Shown: positions 36,092 through 45,200, counted from the first letter of the stretch. The stretch: DNA of 64,000 nucleotides from Phycisphaeraceae bacterium (GCA_020851465.1 JADZCR010000006.1:1-64000), one strand, 5' to 3'. A program made the numbers and translations. The notes: generated from the letters alone by a model not told the origin.

Positions 36092-37042
36092 TTACGCCAG
36101 GTGTGCGGGCAGGAGCATGGGTGTGTTTTTTCGACACCAGGCGATGACCTGACGGACGTGCTTTTCGGTGCCGCTGCGATAGGGTGACTGGCAGCGCAGG
36201 CCGACATCTCCGCCGCCGGCGACGCGCTGGATGCGGTCAATCGCCGAGTCCCAGAGTCCGTCCTTGCTCACCATCGGGACCAATGCTTCATAGAGGAAAC
36301 GGTGCATCGCATCGGCCAGAGGTTTGGCCTCTTTGAGGCGACCTGCTGCACAGAGCTGGTAAAGCTCGACAACCTTTGCCACGTTGAAACCGGTGACGGA
36401 GCAGTAGCCGCCCGTACCGCCCGCCGGGATACGCTGGAAAAAGTCCTCACCGCCAAAGACCGCCAGATCAGGCGAAAGTTTGAGAATTTTCTTGAGCGTC
36501 GGCAGATCGCATCCTGTGTCCTTGGTGCCGATCACCGTTTTCTGCTCTGCGGTGACTTCACCGAGCAGCTCAGGGGACATCTTTCTTTTTGACCGGCTGG
36601 TCAAGTACAGAATAATCGGCGTCTTACCCGCTTCGTCGGCGATCCCACGGATAAAGCTCTTGACCTCATCGTCCTTCAATTCCAGCCAGAAGGGCAGCGC
36701 GATCTGAATCGCATCAGCACCGTTGCGCAACGCGATGCGGATGCGCTGCCTTGCGACGCGGGTACTCATCGCAGTGGCGCCAATCTGCACCGGCAAGCCG
36801 ACATCGTGGCCGTGTTCGCAGGTGATTTCAGTGATGCGGGTGAAGGTGTCGTCGTCCTGCGCGTACCACTCGCCGGTGGTGCCGCCGGTGTAAATCCCGC
36901 TGACTCCCGTGCCGCCGTAGGAACGGACTTCTTTGATGTATCGCCGCGCATCGAGCTGGTCATTCTGCGTCCAGGGGACGATCAGCGCGCACCAGACGCC
37001 GCGGAGGTTTTGACGAGTGAGTTTTTTGATCGGTTTGGGCAT
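36092..37042 (-). CDS. DHDPS/N-acetylneuraminate lyase-family enzyme, copy 1
   Basis: Class I (Schiff base) aldolase/dehydratase fold of 316 residues. It has GIYTGGTTGEWYA (GTTGE motif for the substrate carboxylate, about 54), YLTS around the catalytic Tyr (about 146), and the Schiff-base Lys in VIGTKDTGCD (about 173). The Arg-rich C-terminus differs from true DapA, so lysine synthesis is unlikely; NanA-like, KDG aldolase-like or hydroxyproline-deaminase-like activity fits the neighbours. Cotranscribed and nearly overlapping with the NagA-like gene downstream (2-base gap). Confidence 0.85.
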   Translation of the reverse strand: MPKPIKKLTRQNLRGVWCALIVPWTQNDQLDARRYIKEVRSYGGTGVSGIYTGGTTGEWYAQDDDTFTRITEITCEHGHDVGLPVQIGATAMSTRVARQRIRIALRNGADAIQIALPFWLELKDDEVKSFIRGIADEAGKTPIILYLTSRSKRKMSPELLGEVTAEQKTVIGTKDTGCDLPTLKKILKLSPDLAVFGGEDFFQRIPAGGTGGYCSVTGFNVAKVVELYQLCAAGRLKEAKPLADAMHRFLYEALVPMVSKDGLWDSAIDRIQRVAGGGDVGLRCQSPYRSGTEKHVRQVIAWCRKNTPMLLPAHLA

Positions 37043-37063
37043 GTTGGGGTTTCCCGGACGGGT

Positions 37064-37915
37064 CTATTTGAGATTCAGGAGACTCATTGAGTCGCGGTAT
37101 ATCATCGCGTCGATCTGTCGGGTGTCGAGTCGCGGCAGAGCGGTTCCTTCGAGCATCTTGTTGAGGTTGTGCAGACCGTCAATGGTCGAGTTGACCGTGG
37201 TGAACGGGTAGTCAGTGCCGAAGAGTACCTTGTGCCACACGCCGTATTCCTGCACCAGCATCAGAGATTGGTAGAGCTGGAATGGCCGGTAGTGCAGCGC
37301 GCTGATGTCAGCGTAAACATTGTCGTGTTTGCGGATCGTGACGATGCACTCGCCCTCGTAAGGATGGCCCAGGTGAGCGAGGATGATTTTCACATCGGGA
37401 AAACGTGATGCGACCGCATCGAGGTGTCGCGGGAGCGTGCAGTCGAGCGGAGCCTGCGCGATGAATGTCGTTCCGGTGTGGAGCAGCACGGGCAGATTGT
37501 TTCGAGCGGCGTAACGCCAGAGCGGATCGAGCCGTGCGTCATGCGGATAGAAACCTGCGTACATCGGCAGCAGCTTGATGCCGCGCATTCCCAGCTCTTC
37601 GTGACCGTGACGCATTTCCGCCAGCCAGCCGTCCTGCGTCGGATCCACCGAGAGAAACGGTATGAGGTTCTTTGAGTCCTGCGTGCAATATCTGGCAACG
37701 AAGCGGTCATCGACCCACAAGCCGCTTAAACGAGCCTTGCCCCCGAAAACCACGGTCTTGACACCCGGCCTCGACTTGGCGCGGTAGTCGCCCAGTGAGA
37801 TGCGAAGGTCAAGTTTCACATCCGCTCTGCCTCGCACCGCCTGTTGACGAAAATCGTCCGACATGTCATCGGGAAATTGCCAGGCGTGGGAATGAACATC
37901 AAGAATGACGGGCAT
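37064..37915 (-). CDS. Amidohydrolase-2 family metal-dependent hydrolase
   Basis: TIM-barrel hydrolase of the Amidohydro_2 (ACMSD/uronate-lactonase-like) family, 283 residues. All metal-site elements are present: DVHSHAW (H-x-H, about 6-11), LLHTGTTF, ILAHLGHP and the catalytic Asp in LFGTDYPF (about 236). Family members hydrolyse lactones or decarboxylate; in sugar acid clusters they usually open a sugar lactone. It sits 21 bases upstream of one DHDPS-type gene and 50 bases after the other, so a lactonase step producing the acid for these enzymes is plausible but not shown. Confidence 0.85.
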   Translation of the reverse strand: MPVILDVHSHAWQFPDDMSDDFRQQAVRGRADVKLDLRISLGDYRAKSRPGVKTVVFGGKARLSGLWVDDRFVARYCTQDSKNLIPFLSVDPTQDGWLAEMRHGHEELGMRGIKLLPMYAGFYPHDARLDPLWRYAARNNLPVLLHTGTTFIAQAPLDCTLPRHLDAVASRFPDVKIILAHLGHPYEGECIVTIRKHDNVYADISALHYRPFQLYQSLMLVQEYGVWHKVLFGTDYPFTTVNSTIDGLHNLNKMLEGTALPRLDTRQIDAMIYRDSMSLLNLK

Positions 37916-37965
37916 TGAAGTTTCCTGCGATCCCTTACGGAAAAGATCAACTCGATGGCACGGAC

Positions 37966-38880
37966 CTACACGTTTTCCACAGCTTCGATCATCAGATCAA
38001 ACAGGCGATCGACCTCAGCACGGGTCTCCGCATCCATGTGATAGCCGACCGGCCCGCGCACGATGGTGTTCTTGAACACGCCTTGCTTCACCAGCAGGTA
38101 CTTTTCGACAGCCAGGAAAGCGTCGAGGCTTTTCTGCTGGTCCACCAGGCACGCCAGCGGTTGCCAGATCGCGTAGGCGCGATCCCACTTGCCGATTTCC
38201 AGTGCATGCCAGAGCGGGACGATGGCTCGGAGCAGATCCGCGCCGGGCATGGTGCCGACAATTCCGCGACGGTAGCTGTCCACCAGTGCGATGCCGCCGG
38301 TGCCCTCGAATACGCGGGCCTTACCCTTGGTGGCGTCACGCAACTCGGAAAGCTTCGGGCCGATCGGTGTCGCTTCCGGCTTGTATTGCACACGGGTCGG
38401 GCCGTACTCCGCGAGGAGTTTCGCCTGAAGGCCGATGGACATGGGTTTGCCGACGTAGCCGCTGGCGTCCTGCACGATGACCGGTATGCGGATGGCTTCA
38501 ATGATTCGTCGGTAATACGCCAGCAGCTCGCTTTCACCGATGCCGATCGACACAGGCGGGATCGCCATGACCGCATCGGCGCCGACAGCCTGCGCTTGTT
38601 TTGCATAGCGTTCCGCCAGCTTGCTGCTCTCCGCTCCGACGCTGATGACCACGACGCCGCGCTTGCGTCCGAATCGGCACGCCAGTTCGGCGAGCTGTTC
38701 ACGCTCCTCGCTGGAGAGCCGCAGGATTTCCGACACCATCGCCATGACGATGCCGTCAGCACCGAGGTCATAGATCCACTCGATTTCCTTTTCGAGCGTG
38801 GTCGCGTCGATCGACTCATCTTTTTTGTATGGCGTCTGAAAAACAGGCAGAACGCCCTGAAGCTCACGTTTCTTAGCCAT
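37966..38880 (-). CDS. DHDPS-family enzyme, copy 2, divergent active site
   Basis: Second DHDPS/NanA-fold protein, 304 residues. The Schiff-base Lys is retained (TRVQYKPEATP, about residue 162), but the GTTGE motif is replaced by MAMVSEILRLS (about 46-56) and the catalytic Tyr strand YNxP by VIVQDASGY. So it keeps imine chemistry with a different substrate pocket. It shares little sequence with copy 1 outside fold positions and is not a recent duplicate. Twenty bases separate it from the PLP enzyme gene upstream. Probably a dehydratase or aldolase of a keto-deoxy or hydroxy amino acid substrate. Confidence 0.82.
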   Translation of the reverse strand: MAKKRELQGVLPVFQTPYKKDESIDATTLEKEIEWIYDLGADGIVMAMVSEILRLSSEEREQLAELACRFGRKRGVVVISVGAESSKLAERYAKQAQAVGADAVMAIPPVSIGIGESELLAYYRRIIEAIRIPVIVQDASGYVGKPMSIGLQAKLLAEYGPTRVQYKPEATPIGPKLSELRDATKGKARVFEGTGGIALVDSYRRGIVGTMPGADLLRAIVPLWHALEIGKWDRAYAIWQPLACLVDQQKSLDAFLAVEKYLLVKQGVFKNTIVRGPVGYHMDAETRAEVDRLFDLMIEAVENV

Positions 38881-38900
38881 GGTTGAGTTTCACCGCAAAA

Positions 38901-40004
38901 TCAGGAAAGCAATCCGCGTGCGTCGATGGGTAGTTTTTCGAGCTTGCCGTCCTCACGGCGAAGCCACGCGGAGTTGTGAAGATTGACGCAGGGGCAGACG
39001 TGGTTGGGCACGATCTGAACACGGTCGCCGAGCTTCGGTCTCCGGGTGTAAGCGGAGAGGTCCATCTCGCCGTGCTCCTCGCTCAGACGGGTGAGCTTGG
39101 CGAGGGGGTACTCGACGACCAGACCGTGACCGCCGGTCTTTGCGTCTGTCGCGAGCGGGTCCATCGTCAAGGTCTTGTTGCCCGCATCCACGATGACTTT
39201 GTCAGGCACCGCGTCGCTCATCACGGTCGCAATGATGCGAGCGGCACAGTCATCGAGCGTACACCAGTTCCCCGCCAGACAATTCCGGTCGTAATAGATG
39301 TAGGTGCCGGGCCGTATTTCTGTCTGGGCCGGTACGTGATGCGATTCAAAGGCGGTGGGCGTCGATCCGCCGGTGACGATACGCGCTTCGAGTCCGTGCT
39401 TTTTCCAGAGGTCTATCGCGGACTGGATGAACCGGTTCACCTCGCCGAGCTTAGTCACCATGTCCGCCGGCGGTCCCCAGATGTGTCCGACGTAAAACAT
39501 GATGCCGTCGAGTCGCGCTCCCTTGAGTCGGGAAATATGCTGCGCCAGCGCGAGCGACTGCTCGATGGTCTGCACACCCGTCCGGTGCATGCCCACGTCG
39601 ATGTCCGCGAGCATGCCGACAGTGACACCGATTTTGTCGGCTGCGGATGCGATGTTGTCCGCCGCCAGGGTCGAGTCGAGACTCACGCGGACTGAGTGCG
39701 CCTTTGCCAGTTCAGCGATACGGCCCGTGCGGAAGGGGTCGAGCGCGGGATAGGCCAGCAACAGATCGCCGCCGGTCACGGCCATGACTTCAGCCTCGCC
39801 GACTTTCGCCACCGTCAGGCCGACCGCTCCGGCGTCCAGTTGCGCCTTGGCCATGCGGATTGATTTATGCGTCTTGGTATGCGGGCGGATGCCGATCAGA
39901 TGTTTGCGGCCGTAATCAGCGAGCCTCGCGATGTTGCGTTTGACGGCAACTTCGTCAATGACCAAAGCAGGAGTCGGAATGTCGTAGGGAATGGTGGCTG
40001 ACAT
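38901..40004 (-). CDS. D-serine dehydratase/D-threonine aldolase-type PLP enzyme
   Basis: Fold-type III (alanine-racemase-like) PLP enzyme of 367 residues. PLP lysine is in RPHTKTHKS (about residue 42-50). The C-terminal metal site reads NHVCPCVNL; the His-x-Cys pair matches the zinc site of eukaryotic-type D-serine dehydratase, while D-threonine aldolases have His-x-Asp. TEIRPGTYIYYDRN and VIVDAGNKTLT are further family marks. D-serine dehydratase chemistry would make an enamine that RidA, five genes downstream, can hydrolyse. First gene of the operon, start at MSATIPYD (40004); an earlier in-frame start exists at 40034. Confidence 0.83.
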   Translation of the reverse strand: MSATIPYDIPTPALVIDEVAVKRNIARLADYGRKHLIGIRPHTKTHKSIRMAKAQLDAGAVGLTVAKVGEAEVMAVTGGDLLLAYPALDPFRTGRIAELAKAHSVRVSLDSTLAADNIASAADKIGVTVGMLADIDVGMHRTGVQTIEQSLALAQHISRLKGARLDGIMFYVGHIWGPPADMVTKLGEVNRFIQSAIDLWKKHGLEARIVTGGSTPTAFESHHVPAQTEIRPGTYIYYDRNCLAGNWCTLDDCAARIIATVMSDAVPDKVIVDAGNKTLTMDPLATDAKTGGHGLVVEYPLAKLTRLSEEHGEMDLSAYTRRPKLGDRVQIVPNHVCPCVNLHNSAWLRREDGKLEKLPIDARGLLS

Positions 40005-40091
40005 AAGCTGCCCGTGGTTAAGCACGATGAGCATAGCGGTTGCGGATAGGCCGTGCCAGATTTGCGGGAGATTGAAGCTGATCGGGTAATT

Positions 40092-41399
40092 TCACCGGCT
40101 GTTGCGGCGATCGATGATCGTCGATGCCAGCAGCAGGGGGCCGTATGCACCGCCGAGCATCAGCAACATGAGGATTACTTTGCTGAACGTCGTCACCTCA
40201 GCCGTGACGCCCAGCGTCAGACTCGTCGAGGTACAGGCAGCCACGGCTTCAGTGAGCAATGATCGGAACGGATAAGGCTCGAAAAGACAGAGCATGAACA
40301 GGCCGGCGGCAACGAGCAGCGCAAACCACAGGATGACAGCCGTCGCGCAACGGATTGCTGTTTCCGAAATCAAGGAGGCCTTGCCGCGTGTGGTGCGGCA
40401 GGTGTGGGAGACGACAGCCGCGAACGCCAGCGGAGTCACTCCCGCCAGGATCATGAGCAGGATCAACGCCAGCCATGCTGCGGGTTCGAGTTGCTCCAGA
40501 GGGATCGCGGCCAGGCCGACGTTCTGGGCGGAAATGGTCAGCAGGCTGGCGTCGGCAACCGTGGCGGAGACGGCTGAAAAAGTCAGCGGTCCTGCGTGGG
40601 GCATGTTCGATGCGATGCCGAGTTTGAGTGATTGATAAAAATAAGGAGCAATCCGGGCGCTGACGATCGCCAGCGTTCCCGCCACGTAAATCAACGCTGT
40701 CACACCAATCGCTGCACGAGCGTAGCCGTCGAGTCGTTTACGATGCCGCAACGCGCAAGCGATACGGCGAAGAATCGGATAACCCAACACGCTGATGAGA
40801 ATGAGCGGAGACACGACAGCGTGCATTGCCCAGCCGTAGCGATACGCATCGAGCGAGTGATAGGAAAACCAGAACCCCGCGTGATAGACGGCATCCACCG
40901 CGAGAGTCTGACTCAACAGAATCCGCTCGACGCCTTCCACGTCACGCCACATGGGAACTATCAGCGCAGCTCCGACCAGATGGAGGATGAACAACAGCAG
41001 GGTGGTGCGCCAGGCGATCCGGCTGCGGCTGATGCGTTGCACATGATCAGCCGTCACGTCCGCTTCGTCGTTGAGGAGTTCTTCGATGATCCACGCAGCC
41101 ATGACCATCATGGACGTTCCGCCGATCATCGTTAGCACCAGCACGACCTGACAGCCCAGCGGCGTCAGGGTCGATGCAGGCTCCGCAATCGACAGACCGT
41201 TGGCGGTGAGCGCGCTCAGGGCCAGAAAGAGGGCTTCGACAACGGAAAGAGGCGGCCCCGGCTGATGACACATCGGTTGTCGCAGCAGAGCTGCGGCAAA
41301 CAGAGCGAGTATCACCAAACTGCTGCAAACCGTCTGGATCAGCGTTGGCAGCGGTGTAGCGGACTGCAAGGGTGATGGTTGGGAATCCCGACGACTCAC
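40092..41399 (-). CDS. TrkH/KtrB-like potassium transporter, divergent
   Basis: Polytopic membrane protein of 435 residues with about ten predicted helices. It resembles the ion-conducting subunit of Ktr/Trk systems: EALFLALSALTANGLSIAEP (first pore loop, Gly present), AVDAVYHAGFWFSY (second), FSAVSATVADASLLTISAQNVGL (third), and EAVAACTSTSLTLGVTAEVTTFSKVILMLLMLGGAYGPL (fourth). In pore loops 3 and 4 the selectivity-filter Gly appears replaced by Ser/Asp. No KtrA/TrkA RCK gene lies next to it. It could carry Na+ or be non-selective. Divergent from nuoB, separated by 155 bases; just upstream of the catabolic operon. Confidence 0.62.
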   Translation of the reverse strand: MSRRDSQPSPLQSATPLPTLIQTVCSSLVILALFAAALLRQPMCHQPGPPLSVVEALFLALSALTANGLSIAEPASTLTPLGCQVVLVLTMIGGTSMMVMAAWIIEELLNDEADVTADHVQRISRSRIAWRTTLLLFILHLVGAALIVPMWRDVEGVERILLSQTLAVDAVYHAGFWFSYHSLDAYRYGWAMHAVVSPLILISVLGYPILRRIACALRHRKRLDGYARAAIGVTALIYVAGTLAIVSARIAPYFYQSLKLGIASNMPHAGPLTFSAVSATVADASLLTISAQNVGLAAIPLEQLEPAAWLALILLMILAGVTPLAFAAVVSHTCRTTRGKASLISETAIRCATAVILWFALLVAAGLFMLCLFEPYPFRSLLTEAVAACTSTSLTLGVTAEVTTFSKVILMLLMLGGAYGPLLLASTIIDRRNSR

Positions 41400-41554
41400 G
41401 CTGCGATGTTAACGGGAAACGAGCATGACGGCGGATGAGAGGGCAGGTAACGCGTACAAAGAGGTTGTTGATTTTGCACGGTTCGGTCTGCTGACCCTTG
41501 GCTCCGCGGTCGATCACCGCTTATACTCATCATGTCACCCGCCAAAGGACCGCT

Positions 41555-42100
41555 ATGAGCTGGATTGAAAATCGTTTTGAAGAAGGCCTGATCATCACGA
41601 GCGTCGATTGGGCGATTAACTGGGCGCGTAAGAGCAGCCTCTGGCCGATGACTTTCGGTCTGGCGTGCTGCGCAATCGAGATGATGGCTGTCGGCGCGTC
41701 GCGATTTGATCTCGACCGGTTCGGAGCCGGTGCGTTTCGCGCCACGCCGCGACAGGCGGACCTGATGATTGTCGCGGGTACCGTCAACTACAAAATGGCT
41801 TCACGACTCCGCAGGCTCTATAACCAGATGCCCGATCCGAAGTACGTCATAGCGATGGGCGCGTGTACCGTCGGCGGCGGACCTTACTTCAAGTACGGTT
41901 ACAGCGTCGTCAAAGGTGTGGACCTCGTGGTGCCTGTCGATGTGTATGTACCCGGCTGCCCGCCTCGCCCCGAAGCTCTGATCGAAGGGCTGATGCGGTT
42001 ACAGGACAAAATCTCCAAGCAGACGATCGGCCTGCCCAGCGGGTCCAAGCGCGCTGCGCGAGTTTACGGGCTGCCCACGCCTGCCCCGGCGACGATGTAA
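41555..42100 (+). CDS. nuoB: NADH-quinone oxidoreductase subunit B (NuoB)
   Basis: Respiratory complex I subunit carrying iron-sulfur cluster N2, 181 residues. The four cluster cysteines are in [11 protein letters not shown] (two adjacent Cys), MGACTVGGG and [16 protein letters not shown]. Family start [33 protein letters not shown] identifies NuoB. Start ATG 41555 has AAAGGA upstream. It is alone: no nuoA, C, D or other subunit is within the window, so the complex is either scattered in this genome or this is an extra copy. The downstream SGNH gene is 82 bases away and unrelated. Confidence 0.95.
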   Translation: MSWIENRFEEGLIITSVDWAINWARKSSLWPMTFGLACCAIEMMAVGASRFDLDRFGAGAFRATPRQADLMIVAGTVNYKMASRLRRLYNQMPDPKYVIAMGACTVGGGPYFKYGYSVVKGVDLVVPVDVYVPGCPPRPEALIEGLMRLQDKISKQTIGLPSGSKRAARVYGLPTPAPATM

Positions 42101-42182
42101 GCATTTCATGACAGGGCGACTCCACATCGCGCCGGTCGCGTGAGACGGCGGCAGGGGTGTGTCTTGTAGTAAAATCGCAGCT

Positions 42183-43505
42183 ATGTCCGATCCCCTCGTG
42201 CGGAAGAAAGTGCTGATCGGCTATGTGGCCGCAGCGATCGTCCCCGCCTTGATCCTGCTCGATACGCTCGTTGGGTTCGCCCGCGGTTGGCGCATGGTTT
42301 ATCGCCAGGAACAGGCGATCGTGGCTGGGGTCGCTGTTTGGATGATGGCGGCGGTGCTGCTCGTCTGCGTTGCGCGAGGCAGGGCGTTTTACCTCAAACA
42401 CTGGACGCGACTCGTGGTGCTGGTGTTTTTTTCGGTGCTGGCGTTAGCTGTCGCCGAAAGCGTCGTTCGCTCTCTGCCAACCGGTGACGCGCCGTTTCAT
42501 CTCCGCACACCCGATCATCAGTGGATTTTTCGTCCCACGCCTCAGGTCATGCCGGGAATTACCGGCGACTCTCGATACACCACCAACGCTGACGGCGTGC
42601 GCGGCCCGAAGATGCCTTTGGATAAAGATTCGCTCCGAGTGCTCTGCCTCGGCGGGAGCACAACGGAATGTCTTTATCTGGATGATGACGAAACGTGGAC
42701 CCATCTCCTCACGTCGGATTTGGAGACGAGCCTGGGGCGGCCGGTCTGGACCGGAAGTGCGGGTGCGAGCGGGTTAGCGTCCGATGCGCATCTGCTGTTT
42801 GTGGAAAACAGCGACCTCATGAGCCGTGTCAGTGCGATCGTCCTGCTCGTGGGGATCAACGATTTATCCAAGGCACTGGTGTCGCCAACCCCGGATGCTG
42901 TCGGCGAACTTGCCCGGCCGGAACTCGTCGGCCGCCCGATCTGGCGGCGGTCGGTTTTGCTGATTCGCGGCGGTGTGCTGGTCAAACAACTCCTCAAAAA
43001 ACTCAAAGGCGATCAACTCAACGTCGAAGATGAGGGCGGTGCCAGCTACATCTCGCGTCGTGAGCGCAGACGCACTGCGGCAAAGACGGACGACGTGCCG
43101 AACTTCGATGCTGCCATCGAGAGCTATCGCCATCGGATTGAAAAGATCGCGGATGTCTGTGCGCGAAAAAACGTCAAGCTCATACTTGTCACGCAACCCG
43201 TGCTCTGGGATGAGTCGCTGGGTGAAAAGGAGCGAAATCTGTTGTGGTTCGGCTGGCTGGATGACGGACGATACCTTTCCATCACAGTATTACGGGCGAC
43301 AATGGACCGTTACAACAAGGTGCTGCGCGAAATCGCTGCTCGTCGCAGCATCGCGCTGGCTGACCTGGCTTCGATGAACGGCAGGAGCGAGCTTTTTATT
43401 GATGACTGCCACTTCAATGAGGCGGGTGCCCGTGAGGTGTCGCGGTTGATCGCTCCAGTGGTGGCGGGGGTGTTGTTGGAAAAGTTTCCAGGCGGCGGGA
43501 AATAA
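42183..43505 (+). CDS. Membrane-anchored SGNH hydrolase
   Basis: Protein of 440 residues with three N-terminal membrane helices (about 10-32, 42-62, 72-90) and an extracytoplasmic GDSL/SGNH domain. Catalytic blocks: CLGGSTTECLYL (nucleophile Ser, about 160), GASGLASD, LLVGINDLSK (block III with Asn), and DDCHFNEAGA (Asp and His). Such planctomycete proteins resemble O-acyl or polysaccharide-modifying enzymes working on exopolysaccharide or cell wall, but this is general. Alternative starts exist; MSDPLVRKK at 42183 fits the first helix best. It leads into a gene pair before mreB. Confidence 0.87.
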   Translation: MSDPLVRKKVLIGYVAAAIVPALILLDTLVGFARGWRMVYRQEQAIVAGVAVWMMAAVLLVCVARGRAFYLKHWTRLVVLVFFSVLALAVAESVVRSLPTGDAPFHLRTPDHQWIFRPTPQVMPGITGDSRYTTNADGVRGPKMPLDKDSLRVLCLGGSTTECLYLDDDETWTHLLTSDLETSLGRPVWTGSAGASGLASDAHLLFVENSDLMSRVSAIVLLVGINDLSKALVSPTPDAVGELARPELVGRPIWRRSVLLIRGGVLVKQLLKKLKGDQLNVEDEGGASYISRRERRRTAAKTDDVPNFDAAIESYRHRIEKIADVCARKNVKLILVTQPVLWDESLGEKERNLLWFGWLDDGRYLSITVLRATMDRYNKVLREIAARRSIALADLASMNGRSELFIDDCHFNEAGAREVSRLIAPVVAGVLLEKFPGGGK

Positions 43506-43794
43506 CGCGCCGGCGGCGATGATCGGCGGCAGCCCTCGGAGGCGGGTCAGTGAGCAGACGGGGATAACGCTTAGGTTTATGAGGTATCCGCTGAATCTGG
43601 GGTTGGCTTGCTGGCGGGAGCAGTTTTGAATGGATGGTGTAAAAACTCCCCGCCGGCCCTTGTGCAAAATAGGGGGAGGTTGACAAGACCTTTGCCCCGG
43701 TTAACTTATCATTCAGATCGGCTGGGTTGGTTGCCGGGGCCCGCAGCCGCGAATCCTCAACCGGCTTTCATGCCACCGTTAAGTGGAGGTCACC

Positions 43795-44667
43795 TTGAGC
43801 GTACTGACCAAAGTCTTCGTTGTGCTCGTGACGGTGCTCTCGATCCTGCTGGTCGCGCTGTTCGTGCCGTTCGTCGCCAAGACCGAGAACTATAAAGAAC
43901 AGGTCCGGCTGGCCAAGACGGAAGCCGAAGGCGCACGCCAGACCGCAGCGCAGCGGCAGACCGAAATCAACACGATGCAGAACAAGCAGACCGAAGCCTA
44001 TGTGCAACTTCAGAGTGCCAAGGCTCTGGTTGACCAGCAGGTTCTGGCTCTGAACGATCGCCTTGCCCAGTCTGAGAAGGAAGGGCTTGAGGCCAAGGCT
44101 GATCTCGTAAAGCGTGAGGCTGACCTTACACAGCTTTCCGCTGCGGCGAAACTCAGCACCCAGCTTCAAGAAGCGATGGAGGCTGAGCTGCGTGACCGTC
44201 GGACCGCGATGGTCAGTCAGCAGACACGCATGATCGAGCTGCAGGACCGCATCGAGGAGATCACCAGCCAGCTCCAGGCAGCGGAGCGTCAGCGCAAGCG
44301 TGACGCGGAACGCCTCGTCGATCTCGAAACACAGTTGGCGGAAACCACCAAGCGTCTCGCTCAGGGCGGCAGCGCCGTCGCGGCGAACACAGCAGGTCCG
44401 ACCGCTCCGGCTACCTTTGAGTCTTCCGTGACGATCAACGGCTCGGTCACCAAAGTCGATAAAGTCGAAGGCGACAGCTTCGCCCAGATCAACGTCGGCT
44501 CGGCTGGCGGCGTCGAGGAGAACATGAGATTCCTCGTTCACCGGGGTGATGTGTACCTCGGAACGCTCGTGATCACCGCGGTGGATACCAATGCCGCTTC
44601 GGGCCGCATGACGCTGTCCACCGGCGACATCCAGGCGGGTGACAAGGTTCTGTCAGGCGGTCAATGA
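43795..44667 (+). CDS. Coiled-coil membrane protein upstream of mreB
   Basis: Single-pass protein of 290 residues: N-terminal membrane helix (VFVVLVTVLSILLVALFVPF, about 5-27), long coiled coil (about 30-190, rich in Glu, Gln, Lys, Ala), an Ala/Thr/Pro link, then a small C-terminal domain (about 215-290, SVTINGSVTKVDKVEGDSFAQINVG...; Gly-rich beta strands) similar in feel to MreC-like or SH3-like extracytoplasmic beta domains. The start codon is TTG at 43795, chosen because GGAGGT (43785-43790) precedes it by 4 bases. I do not recognise a named family. Its place before mreBCD suggests a role in cell shape or envelope growth. Confidence 0.75.
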   Translation: MSVLTKVFVVLVTVLSILLVALFVPFVAKTENYKEQVRLAKTEAEGARQTAAQRQTEINTMQNKQTEAYVQLQSAKALVDQQVLALNDRLAQSEKEGLEAKADLVKREADLTQLSAAAKLSTQLQEAMEAELRDRRTAMVSQQTRMIELQDRIEEITSQLQAAERQRKRDAERLVDLETQLAETTKRLAQGGSAVAANTAGPTAPATFESSVTINGSVTKVDKVEGDSFAQINVGSAGGVEENMRFLVHRGDVYLGTLVITAVDTNAASGRMTLSTGDIQAGDKVLSGGQ

Positions 44668-44773
44668 TGGGTTTCCCACGGCCGCCCGTCGATGGGACGG
44701 CTTAACCCGCGTGTAATTTCTCGATTGATAATCGGTTGACGGCAAAAGCCGTTGCCCTGCGGAGATTCTGGCG

Positions 44774-44971
44774 ATGACACAAGCCCCCGGACCCGTGGTT
44801 ACTCCCACTCGCAGCGGTGCCTCCAGCAACATCTACACCGTGCTCATGCTCGTATCGCTGCTGATCCTCGTGTGCGGCGTTGGATTCATCTGGTACCGCA
44901 GCTCCCAACTCTACGGCGATAACCCCTTCGTCGCTCCCGAAATCAAGACGACCACTCCCGGCCTGCGGTGA
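44774..44971 (+). CDS. Small single-pass membrane protein
   Basis: A 65-residue protein: polar N-terminus, one membrane helix (about 20-42, YTVLMLVSLLILVCGVGFIWY) and a polar tail (SSQLYGDNPFVAPEIKTTT). Starts with ATG, GGAG about 10 bases upstream. It is 107 bases after the coiled-coil gene and 230 bases before mreB, same strand. Length and helix are consistent with a small accessory subunit; the topology suggests a short cytoplasmic N-terminus. No known family recognised; probably real because it has a ribosome site, a strong helix and conserved context. Confidence 0.7.
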   Translation: MTQAPGPVVTPTRSGASSNIYTVLMLVSLLILVCGVGFIWYRSSQLYGDNPFVAPEIKTTTPGLR

Positions 44972-45200
44972 TCCCTCGCCGGTGGTTTTCCGTGTCTCCT
45001 AAAACACAAGTCCGATAGCCTGCGACACCGATGATGGACAGCATGGGCGTGCGGAATCGGTTAACATGCCGACCACTTGAGGTAGGCGATCGTTTCTCAG
45101 TGCGACGTTCCTCCAGAGGATCACGCCTGACGCGCCGCCTGGGGTTCTCCAGCCTTGTTTGCGCCGCGCTTCGTGCCGTCGCCATGGAGGGTTCGCCTCT

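Noticed and set aside
43680-43712. TTGACA (43680) with TATCAT (43707) before the coiled-coil gene as a promoter
   Set aside because: Both hexamers are good, but the spacing of 21 bases is too long for a standard sigma-70 promoter.
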